From NCBI GenBank assembly GCA_009360345.1, contig SPDP01000001.1:1550001-1614000 (forward strand): 64,000 nucleotides of DNA. Reading direction: 5' to 3'. Every line of letters begins with the position of its first letter. The first letter of the stretch is position 1. Source of the stretch: Alcaligenaceae bacterium SAGV5. GTDB taxonomy: Bacteria; Pseudomonadota; Gammaproteobacteria; Burkholderiales; Burkholderiaceae_B. A program made the position numbers and the translations under genes. This document shows, piece after piece, positions 15,620 to 24,267 of this stretch. The notes under the pieces were generated by a model. It saw only the letters and a list, made by a program, of their open reading frames with translations, had not been told where the DNA came from and did no database searches.

Positions 15620-17164
15620 TCATCGGGACAAAGCCACCTCGGCCGCGGGCAGGCGGGCCGTGATGCGCTCGAGTTCGTCGGAAGTGCGCGCCATGCCCAT
15701 CAAATAGCGGTCGGGACGCAGCACGACGGCCCGGGCGCCGTGCGCATCGAGCCAGGCCGCTAGTGTACGGCCCGGGCGGTCGAGCACCGCCGCGTCCATC
15801 GCACGCCAGCGCGCCCGCGCGGCCTCTCCGGCCCCGCGCACCACGTCCGGGTCGCCGATGATCGCCATGCGGTTGCCCAGCGCCTCATCCAGCAGCCTGC
15901 CGTCGTCCAGGCGCGGCTGCGGAAAAGGCTGCCCCGCGGGCGCCGGCGCATCGCCCTGCAGCCCCGGCCCCAGGACGGGCGACGGGAACTCGAAGATCTC
16001 CGGCCCGCCGGCCGGGAAACGCCGGTCGCGCTCGCGGGCCGCCTCGGGATCGGTGGTCTGGATGATGTCGCCCAGGCGCACGGCCAGTTCCACGAACGCC
16101 CGCACATGCGGCGCACGCTCGGACTCGTAGGAGTCCAGCAGCGAATCACCGGCCCGCTCGCGCAGCACCGCCTCGAGCTTCCACGCCAGGTTGGCCGCGT
16201 CGCGCATGCCGGCGCACATGCCTTGTCCCAGGAACGGCGGCGTCTGGTGCGCCGAATCGCCGGCCAGCAGCATGCGGCCCTTGCGCCAGCCATGCGCCAG
16301 CACGGAGTGGAAGGTGTAGACCACGGCGCGTTCGAGGTCGGCCTGCTCGGGAGTGACCCAGCGGCGCACGAGCTTCCACAACGCGTCCGGCCGGACCAGG
16401 GCGGCGGTGTCGTCCCCCGGCATGACCATGATCTCCCAGCGCCGGCGGCGGCCGACCACGTTGCAGTAGGTCATGGGCCGCGCGGGATCGCAGTACTGCA
16501 CCGTGTGAACGGGCAAGGACGAGCCATCGTCCTTCAGGATCGCGTCGAAGACCAGCCACGGCTGGTGCAGGCCCAGGTCCTCCATCCTGCTGTCCATGGT
16601 CCTGCGCACCAGCGACCGGGCGCCGTCGCAGCCGACGACATAGCGGGCGCGCGCGGTGCCGCCTTGCGCCAGGTCCAGCTCGACCCAGTCGCCGCGTTCG
16701 CGCAGGGCCGTCACCTCGCAGCCCAGCCGGACCTCCACGCCCGCATGGCGGGCAACGCCCTCGCGCAGCACGCGCTCCAGTTCGGGCTGGTGGAAGTAGT
16801 AGTTGTTGGCGCACCCGTGCGGTCCATCGTCGGCCGTGCCGCCCCGGATCAGCAGGGTCCGGCCTTCGGCGTTGATGAAATGCATGCCCTGGTTGCCGGG
16901 CCGCGCCACCTCCAGCACCGCTTCCCGCAGGCCCGCGCTCTGGAAGATACGCATGACCTCGCCGTCGAAATGGATGGCCCGCGGCAAGGGATAGACCTGG
17001 CGCTCCTTGTCCAGCACCAGCACCGACATTCCCGCCTGCCCCAGCAGGTTGGCCAGCAGCGCCCCCACCGGCCCATAGCCGACGATCGCCACGTCGGCCG
17101 TCATCGATGGACGTTCACACATGCTGGCCGGCTTGCATGCGGCATGGGAGGGTTGCACTGCCAT
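15620..17164 (-). CDS. 3-(3-hydroxyphenyl)propionate hydroxylase-like FAD monooxygenase (MhpA type)
   Basis: 514 residues. The FAD Rossmann motif VAIVGYGPVGALLANLLGQA sits near residue 26, the DG motif VGCDGARSLVRR near 180, and the second FAD motif LLAGDSAHQTPPFLGQGMCA near 300, in the order of the PheA/MhpA class. These cytoplasmic enzymes ortho-hydroxylate phenolic acids with NADH and O2. AAAGGAGGAG just before the ATG at 17164 fixes the start, giving about 20 residues more than the minimal fold. An IclR gene follows 4 nt downstream, and a Bug receptor is divergent. No ring-cleavage gene is adjacent. Confidence 0.9.
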   Translation of the reverse strand: MAVQPSHAACKPASMCERPSMTADVAIVGYGPVGALLANLLGQAGMSVLVLDKERQVYPLPRAIHFDGEVMRIFQSAGLREAVLEVARPGNQGMHFINAEGRTLLIRGGTADDGPHGCANNYYFHQPELERVLREGVARHAGVEVRLGCEVTALRERGDWVELDLAQGGTARARYVVGCDGARSLVRRTMDSRMEDLGLHQPWLVFDAILKDDGSSLPVHTVQYCDPARPMTYCNVVGRRRRWEIMVMPGDDTAALVRPDALWKLVRRWVTPEQADLERAVVYTFHSVLAHGWRKGRMLLAGDSAHQTPPFLGQGMCAGMRDAANLAWKLEAVLRERAGDSLLDSYESERAPHVRAFVELAVRLGDIIQTTDPEAARERDRRFPAGGPEIFEFPSPVLGPGLQGDAPAPAGQPFPQPRLDDGRLLDEALGNRMAIIGDPDVVRGAGEAARARWRAMDAAVLDRPGRTLAAWLDAHGARAVVLRPDRYLMGMARTSDELERITARLPAAEVALSR

Positions 17165-17188
17165 TACTCCTCCTTTCTTTCTCTTTAA

Positions 17189-17273
17189 AAGAGAATAAAA
17201 GTTGATTTTTTGTTTATCGTGTGTTTTTAATATATACGAATTCTCTTATTTTGATAATAGATAAACAAAAATC
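17189..17273. promoter_or_regulatory. nested inverted repeats in AT-rich divergent promoter (likely IclR operator)
   Basis: The 138-bp gap between the MhpA-type gene and the Bug gene is AT-rich. AAGAGAAT at 17189-17196 faces ATTCTCTT at 17240-17247. GATTTTTTGTTTATC at 17204-17218 faces GATAAACAAAAATC at 17260-17273, with one unpaired T. Two nested pairs between divergent genes suggest cooperative operators for the neighbouring IclR protein. Confidence 0.5.
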
Positions 17274-17302
17274 ACGGACGTGATGAACCCAGGAGACGCC
17301 CC

Positions 17303-18277
17303 ATGAATCCGCTGTTACGCCGCATCGGCCTGTCCGCCATCGCCCTGGCGGCCCTCGCGTCGGCCGGCGCCCACGCCGAGGACTACCCCGCGCGGGCGAT
17401 CCGCATCATCGCCCCCTTCGCCGCCGGCACCGGACCCGATGCCAATGCCCGCGAGATCGCGGCCGAACTGACCAAGGTCCTGGGGCAGACAGTGTTCGTG
17501 GACAACCGCCCCGGGGCATCGGGCATCATCGGCACCGAGGCGGCCGCGCGCGCCACGCCCGACGGCTACAACCTGTACGTCGGCACCACCAGCACACTGT
17601 CGGTCGTGCCGCACCTGTACGCCAGGCTGCCGTTCGACGCCGCCAAGGATTTCACGCCGGTCAGCCTGCTCGGCATCCTGAACACGGGCCTGATCGCCAC
17701 GCCCAGGCTGCCCGCCAACGACATCCGCGCCTTGCTGGCCTTGATGAAATCCAAGCCCGATGCCGTCAACGTGGCCACGCAGGGGCCGGGCAGCTACTCC
17801 CACCTGTCGGGCGAATGGTTCGGATTCAGCGCCAACGCCAAGCCCAATTTCGTGCCGTACAACAGCAACAGCCCCTACGCCGACCTGCTGGCGGGCCAGG
17901 TGCAGCTGATGTTCGACGGCCTTCCCGCGGCGGCGGGCAACATCCGCGCGGGCAAGCTCAAGCTGCTGGCGATCACGGGCAAGCAGCGGCACCCCACCTT
18001 TCCCGACGTGCCGACCTTCGCCGAATCGGGTATCGCGGACTTCGAACCCATCGCCTGGCAGGGGCTGCTGGCGCCGGCGGGCACCCCCAAGGCCATCGTC
18101 GACAAGCTCAGCGAAGCCATGCGCAAGGCCGCGCAGTCGCCGGAACTGGCCGAGAAATGGCGCTCGTATGGCGGGGAATTGAAGGGGAACACGCCGGCGG
18201 AATTCGCCGCGTTCATCGCGGCCGACCGCGCCAAGTGGGGCGAGGTCGTGCGCAAGGCCAACGTCAGGCTGGACTGA
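17303..18277 (+). CDS. Bug-family periplasmic solute receptor
   Basis: 324 residues. The signal peptide is MNPLLRRIGLSAIALAALAS and is cut near AHAED. The body shows IIAPFAAGTGPDANAREIAA, VDNRPGASGIIGTEAAARAT, YARLPFDAAKDFTPVSLLG and TFPDVPTFAESGIADFEPIA, the hallmarks of the family. CCAGGAGACGCCCC precedes the ATG. It is divergent from the MhpA-type hydroxylase/IclR pair across a shared operator region, so it probably binds the aromatic acid that this pair processes. No TctA/TctB membrane genes are nearby. Confidence 0.93.
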   Translation: MNPLLRRIGLSAIALAALASAGAHAEDYPARAIRIIAPFAAGTGPDANAREIAAELTKVLGQTVFVDNRPGASGIIGTEAAARATPDGYNLYVGTTSTLSVVPHLYARLPFDAAKDFTPVSLLGILNTGLIATPRLPANDIRALLALMKSKPDAVNVATQGPGSYSHLSGEWFGFSANAKPNFVPYNSNSPYADLLAGQVQLMFDGLPAAAGNIRAGKLKLLAITGKQRHPTFPDVPTFAESGIADFEPIAWQGLLAPAGTPKAIVDKLSEAMRKAAQSPELAEKWRSYGGELKGNTPAEFAAFIAADRAKWGEVVRKANVRLD

Positions 18278-18300
18278 TCCAGGCGGCGGCCGGACGCACA

Positions 18301-18337
18301 GCCCGCGCGGGCGCTCGAAGGAAGCACGGGCGCGGGC
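18301..18337. terminator. GC-rich inverted repeat between convergent genes
   Basis: GCCCGCGC at 18301-18308 and GCGCGGGC at 18330-18337 form an 8-bp stem with a 21-nt loop in the 72-bp gap between two convergent Bug genes. There is no clear T-run on either strand, so a bidirectional terminator is only a positional inference. Confidence 0.35.
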
Positions 18338-18349
18338 CCATATCCGGGC

Positions 18350-19336
18350 TTACTGCCCCTTCAACCCCAGCTTCCTGATCAGCGGCGCCCAGCGTTTGAG
18401 CTCGTCGTCCATATAGCGGCGGAACGCCTGCGGCGTCGTGGCGGCGGGTTCCATGTACTGCGTCTCGAGCTTCTTGCGGACCTCGGGGTCCTTCAGCGCC
18501 GTGATCAACGCGTCGGACAGCTTCTTCTGGATGTCGGCCGGCACCTTGGACGAAACGACGAAGCCGATCCAGGCCGAGCCCTCGATACCGGGCACGCCGG
18601 CCTCGCCCAGGGTGGGAATGTCGGGCAGCAGGGCCGAGCGACTGGACGAGGTCACCGCCAGGGCCTTGAGCCGTCCGTCCTTCACCATGGGCATGACGGC
18701 GATCGGCGGCAGCGCGCCGAACTGGGTGTCGCCCGACAGCAGCGAGGTCAGCGCGGCGGGGGACGACGGATAGGGCGCGTGCACCGCCTTGGCGCCGATC
18801 TGCTGCAGCATCAGCTCCACCGACAGGTGCGAGACCGTGCCGGCGCCGGTGGACGGGAAGTTGTACTTGTCCGGGTTCTTCTTGAGCATGTCCAGCAACT
18901 GCGCCACGTTGGCGATGCCCGACGACGCCGGCACCACCAGCACGTTGGGCTGGTGCACCGCCAGGGTCAGCGGCGCGATGTCCCTGGCGGGATCGTAGGG
19001 CAGCGAATCGAACAACACCGTGTTGTTGACCAGCGGGCCGGTAATGGACACGCCGAAGGTATAGCCGTCCGGCTGCGCCTTGGCGATGGCATTGGTACCG
19101 ATGTTGCCGCTGGCGCCGGGACGGTTCTCGACCACCACGGTCTGGCCCAGCAGGCCGCCCAGGCGGTCGCCCACCACGCGCGCGACCTGGTCGGGACTGG
19201 ACCCGGGCCCGAACGGCACGATCAGTTTCAGCGGATGAGCCGGCCAGGCCTGCGCCTGGGCGGCGAGCGGCAGCACGCAGGCCGCCAGCGCCGCCATCAT
19301 TCCCCGCGCCGCGGCGCGCTTCCATTCCTTATGCAT
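18350..19336 (-). CDS. Bug-family periplasmic solute receptor, last gene of the salicylate hydroxylase operon
   Basis: 328 residues with signal peptide MHKEWKRAAARGMMAALAAC ending near AAQAQAWPA. Family blocks include LIVPFGPGSSPDQVARVVGD, VVENRPGASGNIGTNAIAKA, HAPYPSSPAALTSLLSGDTQ and LLPDIPTLGEAGVPGIEG. Its start codon overlaps the end of the chorismate mutase gene by 8 nt, which ties it to the operon starting at 22838. It may bind salicylate, gentisate or a related carboxylate in the periplasm; the ligand cannot be read from the sequence. Confidence 0.92.
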   Translation of the reverse strand: MHKEWKRAAARGMMAALAACVLPLAAQAQAWPAHPLKLIVPFGPGSSPDQVARVVGDRLGGLLGQTVVVENRPGASGNIGTNAIAKAQPDGYTFGVSITGPLVNNTVLFDSLPYDPARDIAPLTLAVHQPNVLVVPASSGIANVAQLLDMLKKNPDKYNFPSTGAGTVSHLSVELMLQQIGAKAVHAPYPSSPAALTSLLSGDTQFGALPPIAVMPMVKDGRLKALAVTSSSRSALLPDIPTLGEAGVPGIEGSAWIGFVVSSKVPADIQKKLSDALITALKDPEVRKKLETQYMEPAATTPQAFRRYMDDELKRWAPLIRKLGLKGQ

Positions 19337-19706
19337 CTCCGTCCTCCGTGCTGGTCATTCTGTCGTGGTACTTCTGCTCGACGGCGATGAACGCGGCCAC
19401 CATCGCCCGGTAGCCGGCATCCACCACGTCCTCCAGGCCTTCGAATCCCCGGTTGTGGCGCGTGGCCAGCGCGCGCACCTTGGCGAACACCTCGGCCTGG
19501 CGCGCCGGGGCGCTGACCTGGAAGGCGTCCTTCTTGAAGCGCGCGGCATCCTTCACGTACATGGCGCGCTGCGCCAGCAGCGCCACGATCTCGTCGTCGA
19601 GCCGGTCGATGTTGGCGCGGACCCCGGCCAACGTCGCGCACAGCGGCCGGTACGCCGGATCGGTATAGGCCCGTAGCGGGCGGCCCGTCTGGTCAGGCTC
19701 CTGCAT
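19329..19706 (-). CDS. chorismate mutase type II protein, PchB-like (possible isochorismate pyruvate-lyase)
   Basis: 125 residues in the AroQ fold: VRANIDRLDDEIVALLAQRA (helix 1 with Arg and Asp), YVKDAARFKKDAFQVSAPAR and a C-terminal VAAFIAVEQKYHDR. The YVK-x-A-x-RFK stretch and the E/QxKY ending resemble PchB, which lyses isochorismate to salicylate, more than the E. coli PheA mutase domain; this comparison is from memory. The ATG at 19706 is preceded by AGGAG. It lies downstream of the ferredoxin in a salicylate 5-hydroxylase operon and overlaps the next gene by 8 nt. A plain chorismate mutase is the alternative. Confidence 0.8.
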   Translation of the reverse strand: MQEPDQTGRPLRAYTDPAYRPLCATLAGVRANIDRLDDEIVALLAQRAMYVKDAARFKKDAFQVSAPARQAEVFAKVRALATRHNRGFEGLEDVVDAGYRAMVAAFIAVEQKYHDRMTSTEDGDA

Positions 19707-19738
19707 GCATGTCTCCTTGTCGCGAATACGGCACCGGG

Positions 19739-20050
19739 CTAGCTCAGTTGCAGCCAGATACGCCCTCCCTCGACCTTGAGGGGGTAGGTCTTGATGTCTT
19801 CGGTCAACGGCGCGCACATGGCCTTGCCGTTGCGCACGTCGAACCGGCCCTGGTGCAGCGGGCATTCGATCTCGCCCCCTTCCAGGAAGCCATCGCACAG
19901 GCGTGCGTGGCCGTGCGTACAGATATTGTCGGTAGCGTAGAACGCTCCCTCCACGCTGTACAGCGCCAGGTCCTTGCCCGCCGCCTGCACGCCGATCACG
20001 TCATCTTCCGGTACGTCGTCCGTCGCCGCCACATCGGTCCAGTCAGCCAT
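19739..20050 (-). CDS. nagAb: Rieske-type ferredoxin of salicylate 5-hydroxylase (NagAb-like)
   Basis: 103 residues. The Rieske 2Fe-2S ligands are plain: CTHGHA near residue 44 and CPLHQG near residue 64 (C-x-H...C-x2-H). The protein carries electrons from the reductase at 21855-22838 to the oxygenase alpha subunit. It follows the beta subunit by 7 nt, as in the nagAa-G-H-Ab arrangement of the naphthalene/salicylate pathway. The symbol is given by position and family; naphthalene dioxygenase shares this ferredoxin in some species, but no such dioxygenase is in the window. Confidence 0.88.
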   Translation of the reverse strand: MADWTDVAATDDVPEDDVIGVQAAGKDLALYSVEGAFYATDNICTHGHARLCDGFLEGGEIECPLHQGRFDVRNGKAMCAPLTEDIKTYPLKVEGGRIWLQLS

Positions 20051-20057
20051 GCTTGCC

Positions 20058-20531
20058 TCAAATGGGATAGATCAGGGAATTGGGAATCATCTCGGTATCG
20101 AACACACACACGCGCGACGCGAACTTCAGCCCCTCCGGGGTGCGCCGTATGCGGTCGATGTAGCGGCCCACGTTGAATACCGTGGACTCGCCGGTCAGCT
20201 TGGTGCGGAACACGGCGTAGTTGGCCTCCACGTGCAGCTCGCCATCCTCGTCCTTCAGGATGCGCGGCAGGCCGCACACGTGCCGCTGGTAATAGGGATC
20301 GTGGAACAAGGTCTCGCTGATGCCGTACACGCGGTCTTTCAGCATGCCCTTGCTGATCAGGTAGAGCGTGGCCAGCGGCAGTCCGCGGTCGAAGTTCTCG
20401 CGCGGCTGGATCTTGTATTCGCACTCGTCCAGGAAGAAATCGGGCCACGCCGCCCATTGCCGGCTGTCCACGACCGCCGCGTAATCGGCGTGCAGGCGGG
20501 CCACTTCCAGGTAGGTCTGCAAATCGTTCAT
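20058..20531 (-). CDS. nagH: ring-hydroxylating oxygenase beta subunit (salicylate 5-hydroxylase small subunit)
   Basis: 157 residues of the SnoaL-like beta-subunit fold: [20 protein letters not shown] near the start, [20 protein letters not shown] in the middle and [20 protein letters not shown] towards the end. It has no cofactor ligands and serves as the structural partner of the Rieske alpha subunit. The start at 20531 ([10 protein letters not shown]) was chosen because GGAG lies 8 nt upstream; an extension to 20558 lacks a site. It lies 19 nt after the alpha subunit and 7 nt before the ferredoxin. Confidence 0.9.
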   Translation of the reverse strand: MNDLQTYLEVARLHADYAAVVDSRQWAAWPDFFLDECEYKIQPRENFDRGLPLATLYLISKGMLKDRVYGISETLFHDPYYQRHVCGLPRILKDEDGELHVEANYAVFRTKLTGESTVFNVGRYIDRIRRTPEGLKFASRVCVFDTEMIPNSLIYPI

Positions 20532-20550
20532 GTTCGTTTCTCCAGGCCCC

Positions 20551-21810
20551 TCAGACATCCATCACCTGTCGCCAGTATTCGTACATGCCGCGGATCAGCG
20601 TCTCGGTCACCATGTGGTCCGTGTTCTCGACGCCCGTCCCGCCCAGTTCCGCCAGGGCGCGGTGATAAGGCTTCTGCTCGAAGCCGCTTTGCGAGAACTC
20701 GATGACCTCGCCGTCGTCGGCCGAGACGAACCCCGCCGGGCCGAACAGGTTGGCCTGGACCAGGCGGCGCTGGATCATCTCCGGCGTATCGTCCTCGAAG
20801 GCGAAGTGCGTCCAGACGAAGTCGAACGAACCATGCCCGTTCGGCTGGATGTGCCGCGTGGACACGCTGTTGACCTGCTGCTGGAAGATCACGCTGGGGA
20901 AGATCGTCATCATCACGGCGGTGGGTTCGCCCCACCACGGCTCGTGGACGATGTCGAGCAGGCGCTTGTCGTTGATCTCCATCGTCTCCTTGAAGCTGGT
21001 CACGCCGGCGGTGACCTCGGACTTCACGCCCGCCGAGCCGCGCGTGGAGATCATGGCGGCATGGCGGAACCGGTCGTCCATCTTCAGTTCGGACTTGTTG
21101 TCCGCGCGCCAGAGGCCGTAGGTGATGAACCAGGTATGCAGCAGGCCCGGGTGGTACGGATCCTTGATGTTCTCCTGCATCAGCTTCCAGTTGCCCGGGA
21201 TGCGCTGGCGGTTGTAGCCCAGCAGCTTGAGCTTGCGGCCATTGAACAGGCGGTCGAAGTAGCCCAGGATGACCGGGCCCAGGAACTCCTCCAGCGACGG
21301 CACGCCGTGGTCGAACGAGGCGAACACGACGCCGCCGCGGGTGGCGACCTTGAGCTTGTTCAGGTTGTTGTCGGCGGTCTTGAAGTCGGCCGGCATGCCG
21401 CCGTTCACCTTGCCGCCCTGCTTGACCCCGCGACGGAACGGCACGCCCTGCAGGTCACCCTTGAGCGTGTAGTTCCACTGGTGATAGGGACAGACGAGTT
21501 CCTTGCGGTTGCCGCTACGCTCGCGGCAGAACTGCATGCCCCGGTGCGCGCAGACGTTCTCGATCACGTGGATGGTCTCGTCCTCGGCGCGGGTCATGAT
21601 GACCGAGCGCTCGCCCACCACGGTGCGCTTGAAGTCGCCCGGGTCGGGGATCTCGGCCTCCAGGCCGACGTAGTTCCAATGGCCCGAATAGAAGAAGCGC
21701 TCCAGCTCCTTCTTGTAGAGCGACTCGTCGGTATAGGCCCAGAACGGGATGCGGCTGGAACCGCTGTCCTTCCATTCGAGTTCGCGCGGGAAAACGGTGG
21801 TTTCGCCCAT
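20551..21810 (-). CDS. nagG: Rieske oxygenase alpha subunit (salicylate 5-hydroxylase large subunit)
   Basis: 419 residues. The Rieske cluster ligands are CAHRGM near residue 86 and CPYHQW near 107; the mononuclear iron region reads [14 protein letters not shown] near residue 215. The stretches [39 protein letters not shown] and [20 protein letters not shown] closely match what I recall of NagG, which converts salicylate to gentisate. The flanking genes (reductase before, beta subunit and ferredoxin after, NahR-type regulator divergent) agree. The alternative would be a related hydroxybenzoate or anthranilate hydroxylase. Confidence 0.9.
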   Translation of the reverse strand: MGETTVFPRELEWKDSGSSRIPFWAYTDESLYKKELERFFYSGHWNYVGLEAEIPDPGDFKRTVVGERSVIMTRAEDETIHVIENVCAHRGMQFCRERSGNRKELVCPYHQWNYTLKGDLQGVPFRRGVKQGGKVNGGMPADFKTADNNLNKLKVATRGGVVFASFDHGVPSLEEFLGPVILGYFDRLFNGRKLKLLGYNRQRIPGNWKLMQENIKDPYHPGLLHTWFITYGLWRADNKSELKMDDRFRHAAMISTRGSAGVKSEVTAGVTSFKETMEINDKRLLDIVHEPWWGEPTAVMMTIFPSVIFQQQVNSVSTRHIQPNGHGSFDFVWTHFAFEDDTPEMIQRRLVQANLFGPAGFVSADDGEVIEFSQSGFEQKPYHRALAELGGTGVENTDHMVTETLIRGMYEYWRQVMDV

Positions 21811-21854
21811 GCTTGCCTCCTTGTCGTGATGGTTGGGATCGCGCGCGGGCGCGG

Positions 21855-22838
21855 TCAATCGCTGCTTGCGTAGAAAGCGTCGGCGTAGACGTGGTCGGCG
21901 GACAGGCCCTTGCGCGCCAGCACCAGGGCGGCGGCGTCGACCATGGGCGGCGCTCCGCACAGGTAGGCGCGCCAGCCCGCCAGGCTGGCCCAGTCGGCAT
22001 CGACCGCGTCCGTCACCAGGCCGCTGCGGTGTCCCGGCAGTTCGGCCCCGGCCGCCACGACGACGTGCACGTGCAGATTGTCATGCCGGGCCGCCAGCCC
22101 GTCGAGCCAGGACTTGCCGTAGACGTCCTGCTCGGAACGCACGCCGAAGTACAGGTGGATGTCGTTGCGCATGTCCGCCTCGAGCGCGCCGCGCACGATG
22201 GACAGCACCGGCGCCAGCCCGGTCCCGCCGGCCACGCACAGCATCGGGCCGGCGTGCTTGCGGCGCAGGTAGGCCGTGCCCAGCGGGCCGCTGACGCGCA
22301 CCGGGTCGCCCGCCTTCAATCGGGTGTCGATATAGCCCGAGACGCGCCCTTCCGGCACCACGCGTACGTGGAACTCCAGCTCGTTGCCGCTCAGGCAGGC
22401 CATGGAGTACGGCCGGATGTGCCCGGGCGTGAATTGCAGCGTCGCGTACTGGCCGGGCGAAAATTCCAGCGGCTTGGCCGATCGCAGGACCACGCGGCGG
22501 ATGTCGTGGGTGACGGCCTCGATGCTGGCCACCGACGCCTTGAGCACCCTGGCCGGATGCACCACCAGTTCGTCGACCTCGGGGATCTCGATGGTGCAGT
22601 TGTCCGTCAGCACGCTCATGCAGGCCAGCACGTAGCGGCCATCGTGCGGGTTGGTGAGCTTGGCCTCGCGGCCCGACTCCAGCACGCCGCCGTCCAGCAC
22701 CTTGCATCGACAGGTGCCGCAACGGCCGGCCATGCAGCTGTAGGAGACCGGCACGTCGTTGCTGCGCAGCGTCTGGAGCAGGTTCGCGCCGGGCTCCACC
22801 GCCAGCGAGCGGCCCATGGGCTGAACGACCAATTCCAT
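21855..22838 (-). CDS. nagAa: ferredoxin-NAD(P) reductase component of salicylate 5-hydroxylase (NagAa-like)
   Basis: 327 residues. An N-terminal plant-type 2Fe-2S domain has [11 protein letters not shown] near residues 35-45 and a fourth Cys in VLACMS. It is followed by an FAD domain (HIRPYSMAC) and an NAD domain ([18 protein letters not shown]), with a C-terminal [12 protein letters not shown]. This is the NagAa/NahAa layout. It is the first gene of the six-gene operon; its promoter faces the NahR-type operator at 22930-22944. The ATG at 22838 was chosen because homology begins there ([17 protein letters not shown]). Confidence 0.9.
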   Translation of the reverse strand: MELVVQPMGRSLAVEPGANLLQTLRSNDVPVSYSCMAGRCGTCRCKVLDGGVLESGREAKLTNPHDGRYVLACMSVLTDNCTIEIPEVDELVVHPARVLKASVASIEAVTHDIRRVVLRSAKPLEFSPGQYATLQFTPGHIRPYSMACLSGNELEFHVRVVPEGRVSGYIDTRLKAGDPVRVSGPLGTAYLRRKHAGPMLCVAGGTGLAPVLSIVRGALEADMRNDIHLYFGVRSEQDVYGKSWLDGLAARHDNLHVHVVVAAGAELPGHRSGLVTDAVDADWASLAGWRAYLCGAPPMVDAAALVLARKGLSADHVYADAFYASSD

Positions 22839-22878
22839 GTATGTCTCGCGTCTTGGAGTAGTTGTACTTGTCGACGAA

Positions 22879-22884
22879 AGTATA
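22879..22884 (-). promoter_or_regulatory. putative -10 element of the salicylate hydroxylase operon
   Basis: On the minus strand TATACT lies 40 nt upstream of the reductase start codon. The hexamer 17 nt further upstream (TATATA) is a poor -35, as expected for an activator-dependent promoter. Transcription would begin near 22872, which puts the NahR-type operator about 58 to 72 bp upstream of the start. Confidence 0.5.
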
Positions 22885-22929
22885 GGAAGCGGTCGATTAT
22901 TTATATATAGAATATCGTGAATAGACTCA

Positions 22930-22944
22930 ATCACCAGCGTGAAT
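22930..22944 (-). promoter_or_regulatory. NahR/NagR-type operator
   Basis: The minus strand reads ATTCACGCTGGTGAT, a full match to the published NahR binding consensus ATTCACGCTN2TGAT as I recall it. It lies between the NagR-like gene and the nagAa-like gene, facing the latter, at the distance expected of a LysR recognition site. It supports salicylate-responsive activation. Confidence 0.8.
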
Positions 22945-22954
22945 GGTGACGCCC

Positions 22955-23860
22955 ATGGAACTGAAAGACATCGACCTGAACCTGCTGGTGGTCTTCAATC
23001 AGATGCTGATGGAACGCAAGGTATCGGGCGCGGCCGAGAAGCTCGGGCTGACGCAGCCCGCGGTCAGCAACGCCCTCAACCGGCTGCGCAAGCTGCTGGG
23101 CGACGACCTGTTCCTGCGTACCACGCGCGGCATGGAACCCACCCCCTACGCGCGGCAACTGGCCGAACCCATCGCCTACGCGCTGGGCACCATCCAGGAC
23201 ACGCTGAACTTCCGCAGCAGCTTCGATCCGGCGGGCAGCGCGCGTACCTTCACGGTGGGCATGACGGACATCGGCGAGATCTATTTCCTGCCCAGGCTGA
23301 TGGAGGCCACCGCCCGCATCGCGCCCGGCGTGTCGATCAACACGGTGCGCAACACCGCGGTCAACCTCAGGGACGAGATGGAGAGCGGCCACGTGGACCT
23401 GGCCATCGGGTTGCTGCCGCAGCTCAATGCCGGTTTTTTCCAGCGCCGGCTGTTCACGCAGCAATACGTCTGCATGTTCCGGCGCGGGCACGAGTTGGAC
23501 GGCCGCAAGCTCACGCTGGATGCGTTCCGCAAGGCCGACCACGTGGTGGCGGTGTCGGCCGGCACCGGACATGGCATCGTCGATGAATTCATGAAGAAGA
23601 AAGGCGTGCAGCGCAAGGTGCGCCTGACCGTGCCGCACTTCGTGGCGATCGGCCATATCCTGCAATCGACCGACATGATCGCCACCGTGCCCGAGCGCTA
23701 CGCGGCCGAGTGCCTGGAGCCGTTCAAGCTGACGGCGGTGAAACATCCGGTGGCGCTGCCCCGGATAGGCATCAATCTGTTCTGGCACGCGAAGTTCCAT
23801 CGCGAGCCGTCCAACCAATGGCTGCGCGGCCTCATCTTCGACCAGTTCTCGGACAAGTGA
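22955..23860 (+). CDS. nagR: LysR-type regulator of salicylate genes (NahR/NagR-like)
   Basis: 301 residues. The helix-turn-helix reads [20 protein letters not shown]. The following segments [62 protein letters not shown] and a late [20 protein letters not shown] are close to NahR/NagR as I recall them, well beyond generic LysR similarity. The start at 22955 ([16 protein letters not shown]) matches that family; an ATG at 22943 would overlap the operator. It is divergent from the oxygenase operon, which it should activate with salicylate as effector. Confidence 0.9.
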   Translation: MELKDIDLNLLVVFNQMLMERKVSGAAEKLGLTQPAVSNALNRLRKLLGDDLFLRTTRGMEPTPYARQLAEPIAYALGTIQDTLNFRSSFDPAGSARTFTVGMTDIGEIYFLPRLMEATARIAPGVSINTVRNTAVNLRDEMESGHVDLAIGLLPQLNAGFFQRRLFTQQYVCMFRRGHELDGRKLTLDAFRKADHVVAVSAGTGHGIVDEFMKKKGVQRKVRLTVPHFVAIGHILQSTDMIATVPERYAAECLEPFKLTAVKHPVALPRIGINLFWHAKFHREPSNQWLRGLIFDQFSDK

Positions 23861-23879
23861 GGCCGCACGCGGTCCGGGG

Positions 23880-24050
23880 TTATTTCCGGGCCGTCTCTAC
23901 CTTGGCGTGGTGGTGGGAGGAAGATGCGACATCCTGCCGGGTCTCGTCATCCTTGTCCGAGCCGTTGAACAGCATCAGGAGCCTGACCAGGACATATATG
24001 ACGGCCACCGTTGCCGCGATGATGCCGATAAAGACCAGAAATGTTGCCAT
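23880..24050 (-). CDS. small single-pass membrane protein
   Basis: A 56-residue frame begins MATFLVFIGIIAATVAVIYV and continues through a hydrophobic run to about residue 27. It then becomes polar and charged (NGSDKDDETRQDV) with a histidine cluster (SSSHHHAKVETARK) at the C-terminus. AGGAGG lies 9-12 nt before the ATG. It occupies the gap between the NagR-like gene (convergent, 19 nt away) and the kinase. I do not recognise a family; an inner-membrane small protein with a cytoplasmic tail, possibly metal-binding, is all that can be said. Confidence 0.6.
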   Translation of the reverse strand: MATFLVFIGIIAATVAVIYVLVRLLMLFNGSDKDDETRQDVASSSHHHAKVETARK

Positions 24051-24102
24051 GGCGAGTCCTCCTATTGTGAACCTTCAGTCTAATGTCGGCACTCCCGCCG
24101 CG

Positions 24103-24199
24103 ACCGTCGCGACGGTTACTATCCGGAAAGGAGCCATCCGCCGCTCACGCCCGTCATACATGCGATTCGGGCACCACGGGTCATTACAAAGTCGTAATG
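24103..24199. promoter_or_regulatory. intergenic palindromes upstream of the PfkB kinase
   Basis: The 217-bp gap between the small membrane protein and the kinase holds ACCGTCGCGACGGT (24103-24116, perfect palindrome) and CATTAC-N6-GTAATG (24182-24199). The second lies about 70 bp before the kinase start and could be an operator for the nearby GntR/UTRA protein. The role is not demonstrable from the sequence. Confidence 0.35.
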
Positions 24200-24267
24200 C
24201 AAGGCGCGCAGGCGCCGGACCGGGCTGCTCGACCATGAAAACCTCCCCGCAACACGAGGACTCGAAC

